A stretch of 32,062 bases of DNA from Desulfomonile tiedjei (GCA_016218715.1 JACRDG010000109.1:1-32062); one strand, 5' to 3'. Counted from the stretch's first letter, positions 1 to 8,356 are shown. Numbers and translations: made by a program. The notes: a model not told the origin generated them from the sequence alone.

Positions 1-246
1 GAGACGTTGAAACGAGAACTAGCCGAGAAATCGCTCCTCGAAGACCTGTTGACATTGGAGTCGAGAATCGATAAGCTGGCGCTCTTGTCCTTCGATCTCT
101 ACATGCAGTGCAGAACACAACTCTTCGAGATACGGCTGCATGAAATCAGGCACAGCACAGCCCGTACATGGGAAAGAATCTGCCGGAAATATGGGATAAC
201 CGACGAGCCGTCGGAATCCCATGACGACGATAGCACCCTAAGGTAA
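1..246 (+). CDS. Small protein of unknown function upstream of dsrM, probably cut by the window edge
   Basis: The frame is open to the first base of the window. A TTG at position 7 could start a 79-residue protein, but the true start may lie outside. The product is helical-looking and charged, with a leucine-rich first half, a single Cys near residue 35 and a C-terminal tail rich in Asp, Glu and Ser. I see no signal peptide or membrane segment and do not recognise the family. It ends 16 bases before the dsrM start on the same strand, so it is probably co-transcribed with dsrMKJOP. It may be a regulatory or accessory gene of that operon, but nothing in the sequence proves it. Confidence 0.5.
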   Translation, partial: ETLKRELAEKSLLEDLLTLESRIDKLALLSFDLYMQCRTQLFEIRLHEIRHSTARTWERICRKYGITDEPSESHDDDSTLR

Positions 247-262
247 ATTGAGGTGAAAGCAG

Positions 263-1270
263 ATGAATGCTTGGAGTTCCCTATTCGCATCCCTATTCGC
301 AGTGATCGGCCTTGTGATCATAGCCCTGCTGGGAGTAGCGCCTGCGGTAGGCCTTGGCACTCTTTTCGGAGTGGTCATCCCTTACGTAGCGATCGCCGTG
401 TTCGTGATCGGGATTGTGGTGCGGATTCTTCAGTGGGCAAAGGCCCCTGTTCCGTTCCGAATTCCCACGACCTGCGGCCAGGCGAAGTCGCTGCCGTGGA
501 TCAAGGCCGACAACCTTGAAAGCCCTTACAACATCTGGGGAGTGATTGGAAGGATGTTCCTGGAGGTTGTCCTTTTCAGGTCACTTTTCAGAAACACCAG
601 AGCCGAGGTCGCAGACGGCGCTGTGGTGCGCTACGCATCCGCAAAATGGTTGTGGTTGGGGGGCATTCTTTTTCACTACTCCTTACTCACCATCGTGGTC
701 CGGCACATCAGGTTTTTTGTTGAGCCGATACCCTCGTTCGTCGCATTGCTGTCGTCCGCGGACGGCTTCTTCGAAATCCTGGTTCCGACCATCTTCCTTA
801 CCGATATCGCGTTCGTCCTCGCTGCCAGCTATCTCTTTTTCAGGCGAGTGTTCATTCCCCATATGCGCTACATTTCGCTGGCCAACGACTATTTTCCGCT
901 GTTCTTGATCCTGGGCATCGGGATAACGGGAATCTTGATGAGAAACGTATGGAAGGTGGATCTCCTCGCGGTCAAGGAGTTGGCGATGGGGTTGTTCAGC
1001 TTCCATCCCACGGTGCCGCCCGGAATCGGCTCCATCTTCTTCGTGCACCTGTTCCTGGTGAGCGTGTTGCTGGCCTATTTCCCGTTCAGCAAGCTGCTGC
1101 ACGCCCCGGGGGTGTTCCTGAGCCCCACTAGAAATATGGCGAACAACAACCGCATGGTCAGACACATCAATCCCTGGAATTATCCGGTCAAAGTCCATAC
1201 GTACGAAGAGTACGAGAACGACTTCAGAGAAAAGATGAAAGAGGCCGGAATCCCGGTTGAGAAGGAGTAG
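263..1270 (+). CDS. dsrM: DsrM, cytochrome b subunit of the DsrMKJOP membrane complex
   Basis: A 335-residue integral membrane protein of the NarI-like (nitrate reductase gamma) family. It carries b hemes and exchanges electrons with the quinone pool, passing them to the cytoplasmic subunit DsrK. There are about six hydrophobic segments, starting at residue 7. Two histidine pairs, His138/His148 and His262/His280, sit in membrane segments and match the bis-histidine heme b ligands of the family. The ATG at 263 has a GAGGTG ribosome binding site at 250-255. The stop is two bases before dsrK, so the pair is an operon. The gene order M-K-J-O-P is the classic order in sulfate reducers and supports the name strongly. 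Confidence 0.95.
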   Translation: MNAWSSLFASLFAVIGLVIIALLGVAPAVGLGTLFGVVIPYVAIAVFVIGIVVRILQWAKAPVPFRIPTTCGQAKSLPWIKADNLESPYNIWGVIGRMFLEVVLFRSLFRNTRAEVADGAVVRYASAKWLWLGGILFHYSLLTIVVRHIRFFVEPIPSFVALLSSADGFFEILVPTIFLTDIAFVLAASYLFFRRVFIPHMRYISLANDYFPLFLILGIGITGILMRNVWKVDLLAVKELAMGLFSFHPTVPPGIGSIFFVHLFLVSVLLAYFPFSKLLHAPGVFLSPTRNMANNNRMVRHINPWNYPVKVHTYEEYENDFREKMKEAGIPVEKE

Positions 1271-1272
1271 AA

Positions 1273-2895
1273 ATGTCTCTAGAGCATCTTCCCAAGCCGG
1301 AAGAATTGGTCAAGGAGGATGTCCTGACTCCTCCCGAATCTCCGTGGATGGACACGCCCACGGTATTCAAGCCGGGGACGTACAGTTTCCCCACTGCGGC
1401 GAAGAACCTCAAATACCTGGGGATGCCGAACCCGCGGGAATGGTCCCCCACCGACAAGGACTGGAAGCTGCCGGACAACTGGAAAGAGATCGTTCTCGAC
1501 GGAATTCGAGAGCGCCTGCTCAAGTACCGGTCTTTCCGGGTATTCATGGACATCTGTGTTCGTTGTGGCGCATGCGCTGACAAGTGCCACTTTTACATCG
1601 GCTCCGGAGACCCGAAGAACATGCCGGTCTTGAGAGCCGAACTTCTCCGATCGGTCTATCGAAAGGACTTTACCGCGCTCGGCAAGATCTTCGGACAACT
1701 GGCCGGAGCGCGTGAGCTGACGTACGACGTCATCAAAGAGTGGTTCTACTACTTCTACCAGTGCACTGAGTGCCGGCGCTGCTCGGTCTTCTGTCCGTAC
1801 GGCATCGACACGGCCGAGATCACGATGATGGGCAGGGAACTGCTCCATCTCCTGGGACTCGGCATCAACTGGGCGATGGAACCCGTAGCCAACTGCTACC
1901 GAACCGGAAACCACCTGGGAATTCCGCCCCACGGCCTGATCGACATGTGGGAATTCATGGTGGACGACATCGAAGACATAACCGGCGTGAAAGTTGGGCT
2001 CCCCGTCAATAAGAAGGGTGCGGAGATCCTTTTCGTCACACCTTCCGGGGACTACTTCGCCGACCCGGGGACGTACACGTGCATGGGTTACCTGATGCTG
2101 TTCCACGAGCTTGGACTGGACTACACGTGGAGCACGTATGCGTCGGAAGGCGGGAACTTCGGCCTCTTCACCTCCCACGAGATGATCAAGCGCCTCAACG
2201 CCAAGATCTACGCGGAAGCAAAGCGCTTGGGAGTCAAGTACATCATCGGAGGGGAATGCGGCCATATGTGGCGGGTTATGCATCAGTACATGGATACAAT
2301 GAACGGCCCCGCTGATTTCCTGGAGGAACCGGTATCCCCCATCACGGGAACGAAGTTCGAAAACTGCAAGACCACCAAGATGGTTCACATCACCGAGTTC
2401 ACGTCGGACTTGATCAAGCACGGGAAGCTCAAGCTCGACAAGAGCAGAAACGACAAGACCATCACAACGTTCCACGACTCCTGTAACCCGGCCCGGGCAG
2501 CAGGGATCCTAGAGGAGCCTCGGTACATCCTCCGGAACGTAGTGGACAATTTCCATGAAATGCCCGAAAACACCATCAGAGAGCAAACCTTCTGCTGTGC
2601 TGGTGGAGCTGGTCTGGGCAACGACGAAAACATAGAAATGCGAATGCGAGGCGGGTTCCCGAGAGGCAACGCGGTGCGCCACGTCGTTGACAAGCACCAA
2701 GTGAATCGGCTGACCTGCATGTGTGCCATTGACAGGGCAACGCTCAGCGCTCTGTGCGAATACTGGGCTCCTGACGTAACGGTCGGAGGCATCCACGAAC
2801 TCGTGGCCAATGCCATGATCATGACGGGCGAGCACGAGCGAACCGTCGATCTACGCGGGGAACCCCTGATACCGGAGGAGGACGAGGATGTATAA
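1273..2895 (+). CDS. dsrK: DsrK, HdrD-like iron-sulfur subunit of DsrMKJOP
   Basis: A 540-residue cytoplasmic iron-sulfur protein related to heterodisulfide reductase subunit HdrD. It is thought to pass electrons from DsrM to the DsrC trisulfide or persulfide cycle in sulfite reduction. Two ferredoxin-type cluster motifs are visible: Cys95, 98, 101, 105 and Cys164, 167, 170, 174, each C-x2-C-x2-C-x3-C. The C-terminal catalytic-cluster region has Cys404, then Cys441-Cys442 (36 residues between), then Cys482 and Cys484, spaced C-x-C rather than the C-x2-C of HdrB/HdrD CCG domains. GGAG just upstream serves the ATG at 1273. The gene overlaps dsrJ by 8 bases, pointing to translational coupling. 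Confidence 0.95.
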   Translation: MSLEHLPKPEELVKEDVLTPPESPWMDTPTVFKPGTYSFPTAAKNLKYLGMPNPREWSPTDKDWKLPDNWKEIVLDGIRERLLKYRSFRVFMDICVRCGACADKCHFYIGSGDPKNMPVLRAELLRSVYRKDFTALGKIFGQLAGARELTYDVIKEWFYYFYQCTECRRCSVFCPYGIDTAEITMMGRELLHLLGLGINWAMEPVANCYRTGNHLGIPPHGLIDMWEFMVDDIEDITGVKVGLPVNKKGAEILFVTPSGDYFADPGTYTCMGYLMLFHELGLDYTWSTYASEGGNFGLFTSHEMIKRLNAKIYAEAKRLGVKYIIGGECGHMWRVMHQYMDTMNGPADFLEEPVSPITGTKFENCKTTKMVHITEFTSDLIKHGKLKLDKSRNDKTITTFHDSCNPARAAGILEEPRYILRNVVDNFHEMPENTIREQTFCCAGGAGLGNDENIEMRMRGGFPRGNAVRHVVDKHQVNRLTCMCAIDRATLSALCEYWAPDVTVGGIHELVANAMIMTGEHERTVDLRGEPLIPEEDEDV

Positions 2896-3301
2896 TTCAG
2901 GTAAAATCATCATAGGGATTATCATCTTTCTCGTTCTGGCGACCTTTCCCTTCTGGTTCAACCGGGGGGTGGCTCAAGCCCCGCCGAAACTGGAGGTCGG
3001 CACGCAGGAAAAGCAATGCGTGGAATCCACCCCGTTCATGAAGGCCAACCACATGAAACTCCTGGTGGACTGGAGGGATTACGTGGTTCGGGACGGCAAA
3101 CGTGAGTACACGAGTACAACCGGTAAGAAGTTCGACATGAGCCTTCAGAACACCTGTATGAAGTGCCACACGCAAAAGACGAAATTCTGCGACCGCTGCC
3201 ACGACTACGTGGAAGTTGCGCCCACTTGTTGGGACTGCCATATCGCGCCCGTAGAGCCGGGACAGGCTCAACAGGCAAAAGCCCTAAGGAGTAGCAACTG
3301 A
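2888..3301 (+). CDS. dsrJ: DsrJ, periplasmic triheme cytochrome c subunit
   Basis: A 137-residue cytochrome c anchored by one N-terminal hydrophobic segment (residues 7-24). It has three CxxCH heme sites at Cys90-His94, Cys101-His105 and Cys114-His118. Cys44, shortly after the anchor, is in the right region to be the distal cysteine ligand known from DsrJ proteins, which carry one heme with unusual His/Cys ligation. DsrJ is the periplasmic electron-transfer part of the complex with DsrO and DsrP. The start overlaps the end of dsrK by 8 bases and the stop shares a base with the dsrO start (TGATG), so translation is tightly coupled on both sides. Confidence 0.95.
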   Translation: MYNSGKIIIGIIIFLVLATFPFWFNRGVAQAPPKLEVGTQEKQCVESTPFMKANHMKLLVDWRDYVVRDGKREYTSTTGKKFDMSLQNTCMKCHTQKTKFCDRCHDYVEVAPTCWDCHIAPVEPGQAQQAKALRSSN

Positions 3302-4092
3302 TGGATGACGCAAGAAGACGATTCCTGAAGATAGCCGGACTCTCCGTACTGGGGCTTGGAATCAAGCCGGTCACTGACGCAGTTGCGACGGCCGGCGAGG
3401 TGGAGATTACATCCAGCCCCAACGCCCTGAAGGCAAAACGGTGGGCGATGGTTGTGGACATCAAGAAGTGTCTGAAGGCTAAGAAAGGCTGTAAGGAATG
3501 TGTGATAGCCTGCAACACGACCCACAACGTGCCCGAATTCGATAATCCCAAGGACGAGGTGAAGTGGATCTGGCTGACCTCGGTCAAGCATGCGTTTCCT
3601 GACCAAGAAAGCCAATATGCAGAGGGCTACTACAAGGATACCCTGCAAGACCTGCCCTTCGTCGTCCTGTGCAATCACTGCGACAACCCGCCATGCGTCA
3701 GGGTGTGCCCGGTGCAGGCCACCTTCCGCCGCGCTGATGGCATCGTCATGATGGATTACCATCGGTGCATAGGCTGCCGGTTCTGTATGGCCGCCTGTCC
3801 CTTCGGAGCACGCAGCCTGAACTGGCGAGATCCCCGGCCGTTTATCAAGACACCGCTCAATCGGGAGTATCCGACCAGATCACGAGGTGTCGTGGAGAAG
3901 TGCACGTTCTGCGACGAGAGACTTGCCAAGGGCCTTCAGCCTGCGTGTGTCGCTGCATGCAAGGATAAGGCGCTGGTTTTCGGCGACGTCGAAGATCCCA
4001 ACTCCGAGGTCAGAGAGCTTCTCCGGAAGAATCCATCCATTCGCCGGAAGCCTCAACTGGGTACCCATCCTCAGGTTTACTACATCTTGTGA
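3301..4092 (+). CDS. dsrO: DsrO, periplasmic ferredoxin-like subunit exported by Tat
   Basis: A 263-residue iron-sulfur protein of the DmsB/NrfC type. The N-terminus has a twin-arginine export signal (Arg5-Arg6-Arg7-Phe-Leu-Lys, then a hydrophobic stretch), so the folded protein is sent to the periplasm. Four cysteine clusters follow, each able to bind a [4Fe-4S] centre: a C-x6-C-x2-C-x3-C group near residue 56, a C-x2-C-x4-C-x3-C group near residue 124, a C-x2-C-x2-C-x3-C group near residue 155, and a last group near residues 201-219. It wires electrons between DsrJ and the membrane subunit DsrP. The start overlaps the dsrJ stop by one base. Confidence 0.95.
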   Translation: MDDARRRFLKIAGLSVLGLGIKPVTDAVATAGEVEITSSPNALKAKRWAMVVDIKKCLKAKKGCKECVIACNTTHNVPEFDNPKDEVKWIWLTSVKHAFPDQESQYAEGYYKDTLQDLPFVVLCNHCDNPPCVRVCPVQATFRRADGIVMMDYHRCIGCRFCMAACPFGARSLNWRDPRPFIKTPLNREYPTRSRGVVEKCTFCDERLAKGLQPACVAACKDKALVFGDVEDPNSEVRELLRKNPSIRRKPQLGTHPQVYYIL

Positions 4093-4099
4093 GGTAGAC

Positions 4100-5269
4100 A
4101 TGCTTGAAAAGGCGTTAACCGGAAGTCGAAGCTACAAGGTCTGGATAGTCGTACTCCTGGCCATAGTCGGGATCGGGTTCGTGAATTACCTGAGACAGCT
4201 GGACTATGGTCTCGGTATTACCGGCATGAGCAGGGACGTATCGTGGGGCCTGTACATCGGTCAATTTACCTTCCTGGTCGGCGTGGCTGCCTCCGCGGTC
4301 ATGCTCGTCTTGCCGTACTACCTTCATAACTATAAGGTATTCGGGAAGATCACCATTCTCGGGGAATTCCTGGCGGTCGCGTCGGTCACCATGTGCTTGT
4401 CCTTCATCATCGTCGACCTTGGGAAGCCGCAAAGGGCGTTCAACGTGCTCTTGCACCCGACCCCCAATTCCATACTGTTCTGGGATATGGTTGTCCTGAA
4501 CGGCTATCTCTTTCTCAATATCATCATCGGCTGGACCCTGCTCGGGTGCGAGCGTAGAGGCGCCCCGCCGCCCAAGTGGGTCAAACCCTTGATCTACCTG
4601 TCCATACCGTGGGCAGTGAGCATTCACACGGTCACGGCATTCCTGTACGCGGGTCTTCCCGGCAGAGGCTTCTGGCTCACGGCAATCATGGCTCCCCGGT
4701 TTCTCGGATCCGCGTTTGCTTCCGGTCCGTCGCTTCTGATCCTCTTCTGTTTGTTCTTGAGGAAGTTCACCAAGTTCGACGCAGGCTGGGAGGCCATTTC
4801 TTCACTGGCCAAGATCGTGACCTATGCCATGCTCGTCAGCGTGTTCTTCTTTCTGTGCGAGCTTTTCACGGTGTACTACAGCCAGATACCCGAGCACATC
4901 TTGCACTTCAATTATCTGTTCCAAGGGCTTCACGGCCATTCGGAACTGACACCCTGGATGTGGATTTGCATCGTCCTGGCACTGGTCGCGGTCGGGCTCC
5001 TGATCAACCCGAAGTGGCGGAACAACGAGAAGATCTTGCCCATCGCGTGCCTGTGCGTCTTCTTCTCACTGTGGATCGAGAAGGGTATTGCTTTGGTGCT
5101 GACCGGTTTCATCCCCTCACCTTTGGAGACGATCACCAGGTACATGCCTACCCCGACAGAGTTGGCGATCACTCTGGGCATCTGGGGGTTGGGCTTCCTG
5201 GTTCTGTCGGTGCTCTACAAAGTGGCACTGACCGTGAAGGAACAGACGGGAGATTCGGCCTCCCACTAG
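4100..5269 (+). CDS. dsrP: DsrP, NrfD/PsrC-family membrane subunit
   Basis: A 389-residue polytopic membrane protein with about ten hydrophobic segments, of the NrfD/PsrC family, which interacts with quinones and docks the periplasmic ferredoxin subunit (DsrO). The open frame begins further upstream inside dsrO, but ATG 4100 is the real start: GAGGT lies 5 bases before it at 4091-4095, only 7 bases separate it from the dsrO stop, and the protein then begins directly before its first membrane segment. It is the last gene of the operon and is followed by an intrinsic terminator. Confidence 0.94.
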   Translation: MLEKALTGSRSYKVWIVVLLAIVGIGFVNYLRQLDYGLGITGMSRDVSWGLYIGQFTFLVGVAASAVMLVLPYYLHNYKVFGKITILGEFLAVASVTMCLSFIIVDLGKPQRAFNVLLHPTPNSILFWDMVVLNGYLFLNIIIGWTLLGCERRGAPPPKWVKPLIYLSIPWAVSIHTVTAFLYAGLPGRGFWLTAIMAPRFLGSAFASGPSLLILFCLFLRKFTKFDAGWEAISSLAKIVTYAMLVSVFFFLCELFTVYYSQIPEHILHFNYLFQGLHGHSELTPWMWICIVLALVAVGLLINPKWRNNEKILPIACLCVFFSLWIEKGIALVLTGFIPSPLETITRYMPTPTELAITLGIWGLGFLVLSVLYKVALTVKEQTGDSASH

Positions 5270-5306
5270 GGAGTGGCACCGAGAAGTCCAACAGGCGACT
5301 CAGAAG

Positions 5307-5340
5307 CGGGACGACGCCACCTCAACGGTGAGTCGTCCCG
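5307..5340 (+). terminator. Intrinsic terminator of the dsrMKJOP operon
   Basis: A perfect 9-bp inverted repeat (5307-5315 with 5332-5340, CGGGACGAC/GTCGTCCCG) encloses a second small stem (CACC/GGTG) and is followed by TCTTGTTTGT. It lies 38 bases after the dsrP stop. Confidence 0.88.
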
Positions 5341-5445
5341 TCTTGTTTGTGCCGTATGGCGGAGTAGGTCCTTTGAAATCGCTTAGTATGCTTTTTCGCA
5401 AATACGGTGTCTCCCTTGGGGTCCCTGCGCTTGGCTGTTCAGTGA

Positions 5446-5508
5446 GGCCGGCATCTTGCCGGTCCATGGGGAAGTCCATGAGGAAATGACAGGCGGGACG
5501 GATGTCCC
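5446..5508. repeat. Short inverted repeats in the dsrP-pgpA gap, possible dispersed hairpin element
   Basis: The 327-base gap between dsrP and pgpA holds the terminator and then short palindromes: CCGGC-5 nt-GCCGG at 5448-5462 and GGGAC-4 nt-GTCCC at 5495-5508. The first resembles the hairpin at 9496-9515 (both end in TGCCGGTC). I see no full-length gene in this gap apart from the short reading frame at 5533. Confidence 0.4.
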
Positions 5509-5532
5509 ACCAATACAGCCAGAGAGGCTCCG

Positions 5533-5625
5533 ATGCCCAGCGGAAAACCTTATCGGCACAAGAGTAAGATCTTGAAAGCCCTGGAAAGAGAGAGGCATGA
5601 CTCTGTTTGCCGGAACAGAACCTGA
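5533..5625 (+). CDS. Possible 30-residue basic peptide overlapping the pgpA start
   Basis: An ATG at 5533, preceded by GAGAGG at 5522-5527, opens a 30-codon frame ending at 5625. The peptide is strongly basic (many Lys, Arg and His) and starts Met-Pro-Ser-Gly-Lys, like the short basic AURKAIP1/COX24-type proteins of some bacteria; the rest of the similarity is weak. Its end overlaps the pgpA start by 29 bases in another frame, so it could be a leader peptide that couples translation of pgpA. It may also be chance. Confidence 0.25.
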   Translation: MPSGKPYRHKSKILKALERERHDSVCRNRT

Positions 5626-6193
5626 GTCCGACGGTGCTGCCACCGAACGCCCCAAGACTGCCCTTTCCTCCGGGAAGGCTTTGCAGGACCGGATTTATTG
5701 GCTGCTCGGTACGTCGTTCGGGCTTTCGTACCTGCCGGTCGCACCGGGCACGTGGGGAGCGTTGCCAGGAGTCTTGCTGTTCCTGCTCATCGTCGAGGGG
5801 ACGCCTCCCGACTGGCACCTATGGCTCATCGGCTTGGCCACTGTCCTGGTCTCCTGGTTTACCGTCGCTGCCGGTCCGTGGGCCGAACGGTACTGGCAGA
5901 CCAAAGATCCCCGGAAATACGTTCCCGATGAAGTGGCGGGATTCCTCGTTACGGTGCTCCTGTTCCGTGCTCCTGATCCCTGGCTCACCTGCATCTGGGC
6001 CTTCGTCGTGACCCGCTTCTTCGACATTCTCAAGCCGCCGCCCGCGCGCCGGCTCGAAACCATACCCGGCGGATGGGGGATACTGCTCGACGATGTGCTC
6101 ACTTCGCTGTACGCCGCGCTGACCTTGAACATCCTCGCGGTGAGTTTCCCCCAGTTCTTCGGCGGCCTCCCATTCCTCGTTACCGCGTGGTAA
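5597..6193 (+). CDS. pgpA: Phosphatidylglycerophosphatase A
   Basis: A 198-residue inner-membrane phosphatase that removes the phosphate from phosphatidylglycerophosphate to give phosphatidylglycerol. The PgpA signatures are present: Ala-Pro-Gly-Thr-Trp-Gly near residue 48, an Asp-Pro-Arg...Asp-Glu-Val-Ala-Gly block near residues 103-115, Phe-Asp-Ile-Leu-Lys-Pro-Pro-Pro near 142, and a Gly-Gly-Trp-Gly-Ile...Asp-Asp block near 159-167. Hydrophobic segments alternate with these polar active-site loops. The first 30 residues are polar and not conserved, so the true start could be a little downstream. ATG 5597 has a purine-rich GGAAAG site 6 bases upstream. It stands alone between the dsr terminator and a hairpin shared with tRNA-Phe. 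Confidence 0.9.
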   Translation: MTLFAGTEPESDGAATERPKTALSSGKALQDRIYWLLGTSFGLSYLPVAPGTWGALPGVLLFLLIVEGTPPDWHLWLIGLATVLVSWFTVAAGPWAERYWQTKDPRKYVPDEVAGFLVTVLLFRAPDPWLTCIWAFVVTRFFDILKPPPARRLETIPGGWGILLDDVLTSLYAALTLNILAVSFPQFFGGLPFLVTAW

Positions 6194-6264
6194 CTTAAGC
6201 CAAGGGCGTTGCCCAAAATGCTGTCTTGTCCAGTGTAACCTTCGATACCGCGGGACCACAGCTT

Positions 6265-6281
6265 GGGTGGCAGTGCCACCC
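6265..6281. repeat. 17-bp perfect palindrome after pgpA
   Basis: GGGTGGCA and TGCCACCC flank one central G. As RNA it would form a 6-bp stem with a 5-base loop. There is no T-run after it on the + strand. It may be a fragment of a dispersed repeat. Confidence 0.45.
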
Positions 6282-6318
6282 GTCCTAGCAAATTTCAGGC
6301 GATTTCCAAGAAAGAAAA

Positions 6319-6350
6319 CCCGCCAGGCTGTCGTGCGACTACCTGACGGG
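6319..6350 (-). terminator. Terminator of tRNA-Phe, possibly shared with pgpA
   Basis: A 9-bp stem (6319-6327 with 6342-6350, one G-U pair) is followed on the - strand by TTTTCTTTCTT (6308-6318), a clear intrinsic terminator 17 bases after the tRNA end. On the + strand the tail CTTCTTCCGTTTT is weaker but may also stop pgpA transcription. Confidence 0.8.
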
Positions 6351-6366
6351 CTTCTTCCGTTTTCGG

Positions 6367-6442
<76 letters not shown>

Positions 6443-6454
6443 ACCGATCGAGTG

Positions 6455-6483
6455 ATGATAATTGGTATGAGAGCCTCTGTCAA
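6455..6483 (-). promoter_or_regulatory. Sigma-70-type promoter for tRNA-Phe
   Basis: On the - strand TTGACA (6478-6483), a 17-base spacer and TATCAT (6455-6460) match the sigma-70 consensus closely. Transcription would start near 6448, a few bases before the tRNA. Confidence 0.8.
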
Positions 6484-6505
6484 CGAATTTTCGTCGCCGC
6501 GCGGA

Positions 6506-8356
6506 TCAGTCCTTCCTGAGATACTCGCCGGCAAAGTTCCGGACTCCTTTGTTCTGAAGCATGTGGAAGGTCCGCATCCGCTTAACGTGCAGGGGGTTGA
6601 GCGATCCGAGCGGAATATAGATGATCCGCTTCCCCATGGTCCGGGCAAGTTTCTTCCAGCGGGAAGGCGGCGGTTTTCGCGCGACGTAGACAACTCCAGG
6701 TTTTTCCGAGTACGCGATGCCGGCCACCAGGAGTCTCTCATGCCTGCTGGGGACAAAATCGAAATCCTGGTCGGTCCAGACGTCATACATGCGTAAAGGC
6801 GGATAGGACATCACGAAGCCGCCGTGCTCCATCCGACTTATCCCCGGACCCACGATCTGAGCGCCCGGCAACGTCGAGTAGAATGCCATGTCAGACTCTT
6901 GTGAGTGCTCACCGAGCCAGGTCATCTGGAAGGGGTAACGGAAGACATCCTCGTCCTCGTCAAAGATGACCACGACGGACCCGAATTCCATCCCGCCCTG
7001 TTCGTCGGTCTTCACATAGATTCGCTTCTCATAGTACCGGCGCAGCGTTTCCCGTATGTCCGGTCCTCCGCCGAAATCAGCCACGAAAGGTTCGGAGTCG
7101 CTCTGGGAGGTCTGGAGCAGATGGTTGGCGTGCTTTATCAAGGCAGTGCCCCACCGTTCGACTTCCACGTCTTCGGGCGGGTACGAGCAGATGTCGACTT
7201 CATTGGGATCCGCAGTTTCCCATTTTCGTTTGAGGTGTTCCTTCCATTTGGCGCTGTTCACGGCCTTCAGGCGGTACCGGTTGGACCTGAAGAACGTGCG
7301 CAGCTTCTTGTGAAGCACTATCTTGTGGCCGTGGAACATCAAGGCGTCTTCGTTCAACAGAATCGACGACGGATCGAAGGGATCGTTGGACCACTCGTAA
7401 TCGGAAAAATACTCGTGAACGTGGTACGCGAAATCCTCGTCCATGGCGGATCGCGCGGAAGCGACGAGGTGGTAGAGGTCCGGGAGGATTTCTCCCTTCA
7501 ACGAGAGCCACTTCCGGAGAAACTTCACCCAGGTCAGCCTGGCGTATTCGGGCACTTCCTGACGGGTTTCGCGGGTGAAGTGCGCGGAGGCCTGCTCGAT
7601 GAGGGACAGGATCAACTCGTGACGATTCACCGGTGGCGGATCGTCCGGAGCGTTCCGCCATTTCTCGAACGCTTCGGTTATTCTCGGGATTTCGGTGAAT
7701 CCCTTCTTGAGCGAGTCGGGATGCAGCGGAGCCAGCACGGCCGCGTTCACTCCGGTTTTGAGCAGAGGAAGTGCCTGTGGTCGCTGGAGGTGTTCCAGCA
7801 CGCCGGGGATATGCGCCAAACCGCCGACAAAGAGCACTTTTTCGTACTTGCGTGCAGCTTCCTGCAGACGTGCAGCCATGAACGTCTCGCGCCGCGTATT
7901 GTCCGGGTCATTGGAGAGTGAGTTGCCGGATTTCGCCAGCAGATCGAGGAACGTCCCTTGTCCTATCCGATCGATAAGGTAGGCGTCGGGAATCCGGTCC
8001 AGAAAGAGCGGGAAACGCACCGGCAAAGGATCGACGAACCAGAGGTCGATGTCTCGTTCCAGCGCTGAGCGCACCGCCTCCTGGGTGCCGTCGGAGCCTT
8101 CCAGGATGAGGACTGCGCTCTCATTGGACGCGGTCTCGTACAGGATCACGGAATGATACGGGAGCCTCCTGGCGCCGGAAACGATTTCGTTGCGCAGCGC
8201 GTGGGGCAGTTCGACGCAGATGCAGTCCGGGTTCTCTTCTGCAACGAGTGTCCTGACCAGCACCGAGAATTCTACGCGGTAGTGCAAGACGCCGGCGAGA
8301 GTTATATTCTCGAATCGTACGACATCAGACCAATTTTGGCCCATCAAGTGAGGCAC
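6506..8356 (-). CDS. Large protein with TraB/TIKI-like N-terminal half, partner of a MoxR-like ATPase; function unknown
   Basis: A 616-residue soluble protein. The first ~200 residues look like the TraB/ChaN/TIKI superfamily of putative hydrolases: a Gly-x-x-His at residues 22-25, Val-Glu-Leu-Pro at 48-51 and a Gly-Gly-Leu-Ala-His block with His182. Such His and Glu residues could form a metal or catalytic site, but this is inference. The last ~250 residues are dense in aromatic and Gly/Pro motifs (for example Met-Thr-Trp-Leu-Gly-Glu-His and Gly-Pro-Gly-Ile-Ser-Arg), as in a folded enzymatic or binding domain; I cannot name it. No signal peptide or membrane segment is seen. GTG 8356 is preferred because GGAGAG lies 4 bases upstream; ATG 8344 is an alternative. 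The start overlaps the upstream ATPase gene by 32 bases, so the two are translationally coupled. Confidence 0.8.
   Translation of the reverse strand: MPHLMGQNWSDVVRFENITLAGVLHYRVEFSVLVRTLVAEENPDCICVELPHALRNEIVSGARRLPYHSVILYETASNESAVLILEGSDGTQEAVRSALERDIDLWFVDPLPVRFPLFLDRIPDAYLIDRIGQGTFLDLLAKSGNSLSNDPDNTRRETFMAARLQEAARKYEKVLFVGGLAHIPGVLEHLQRPQALPLLKTGVNAAVLAPLHPDSLKKGFTEIPRITEAFEKWRNAPDDPPPVNRHELILSLIEQASAHFTRETRQEVPEYARLTWVKFLRKWLSLKGEILPDLYHLVASARSAMDEDFAYHVHEYFSDYEWSNDPFDPSSILLNEDALMFHGHKIVLHKKLRTFFRSNRYRLKAVNSAKWKEHLKRKWETADPNEVDICSYPPEDVEVERWGTALIKHANHLLQTSQSDSEPFVADFGGGPDIRETLRRYYEKRIYVKTDEQGGMEFGSVVVIFDEDEDVFRYPFQMTWLGEHSQESDMAFYSTLPGAQIVGPGISRMEHGGFVMSYPPLRMYDVWTDQDFDFVPSRHERLLVAGIAYSEKPGVVYVARKPPPSRWKKLARTMGKRIIYIPLGSLNPLHVKRMRTFHMLQNKGVRNFAGEYLRKD

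Noticed and set aside
1279-2475. 398-residue open frame on the - strand
   Set aside because: Antisense to dsrK, whose iron-sulfur motifs and operon position are unambiguous.
6905-7921. 338-residue open frame on the + strand
   Set aside because: Antisense to the 616-residue TIKI-like gene; its composition is that of a shadow frame and it has no start signal.
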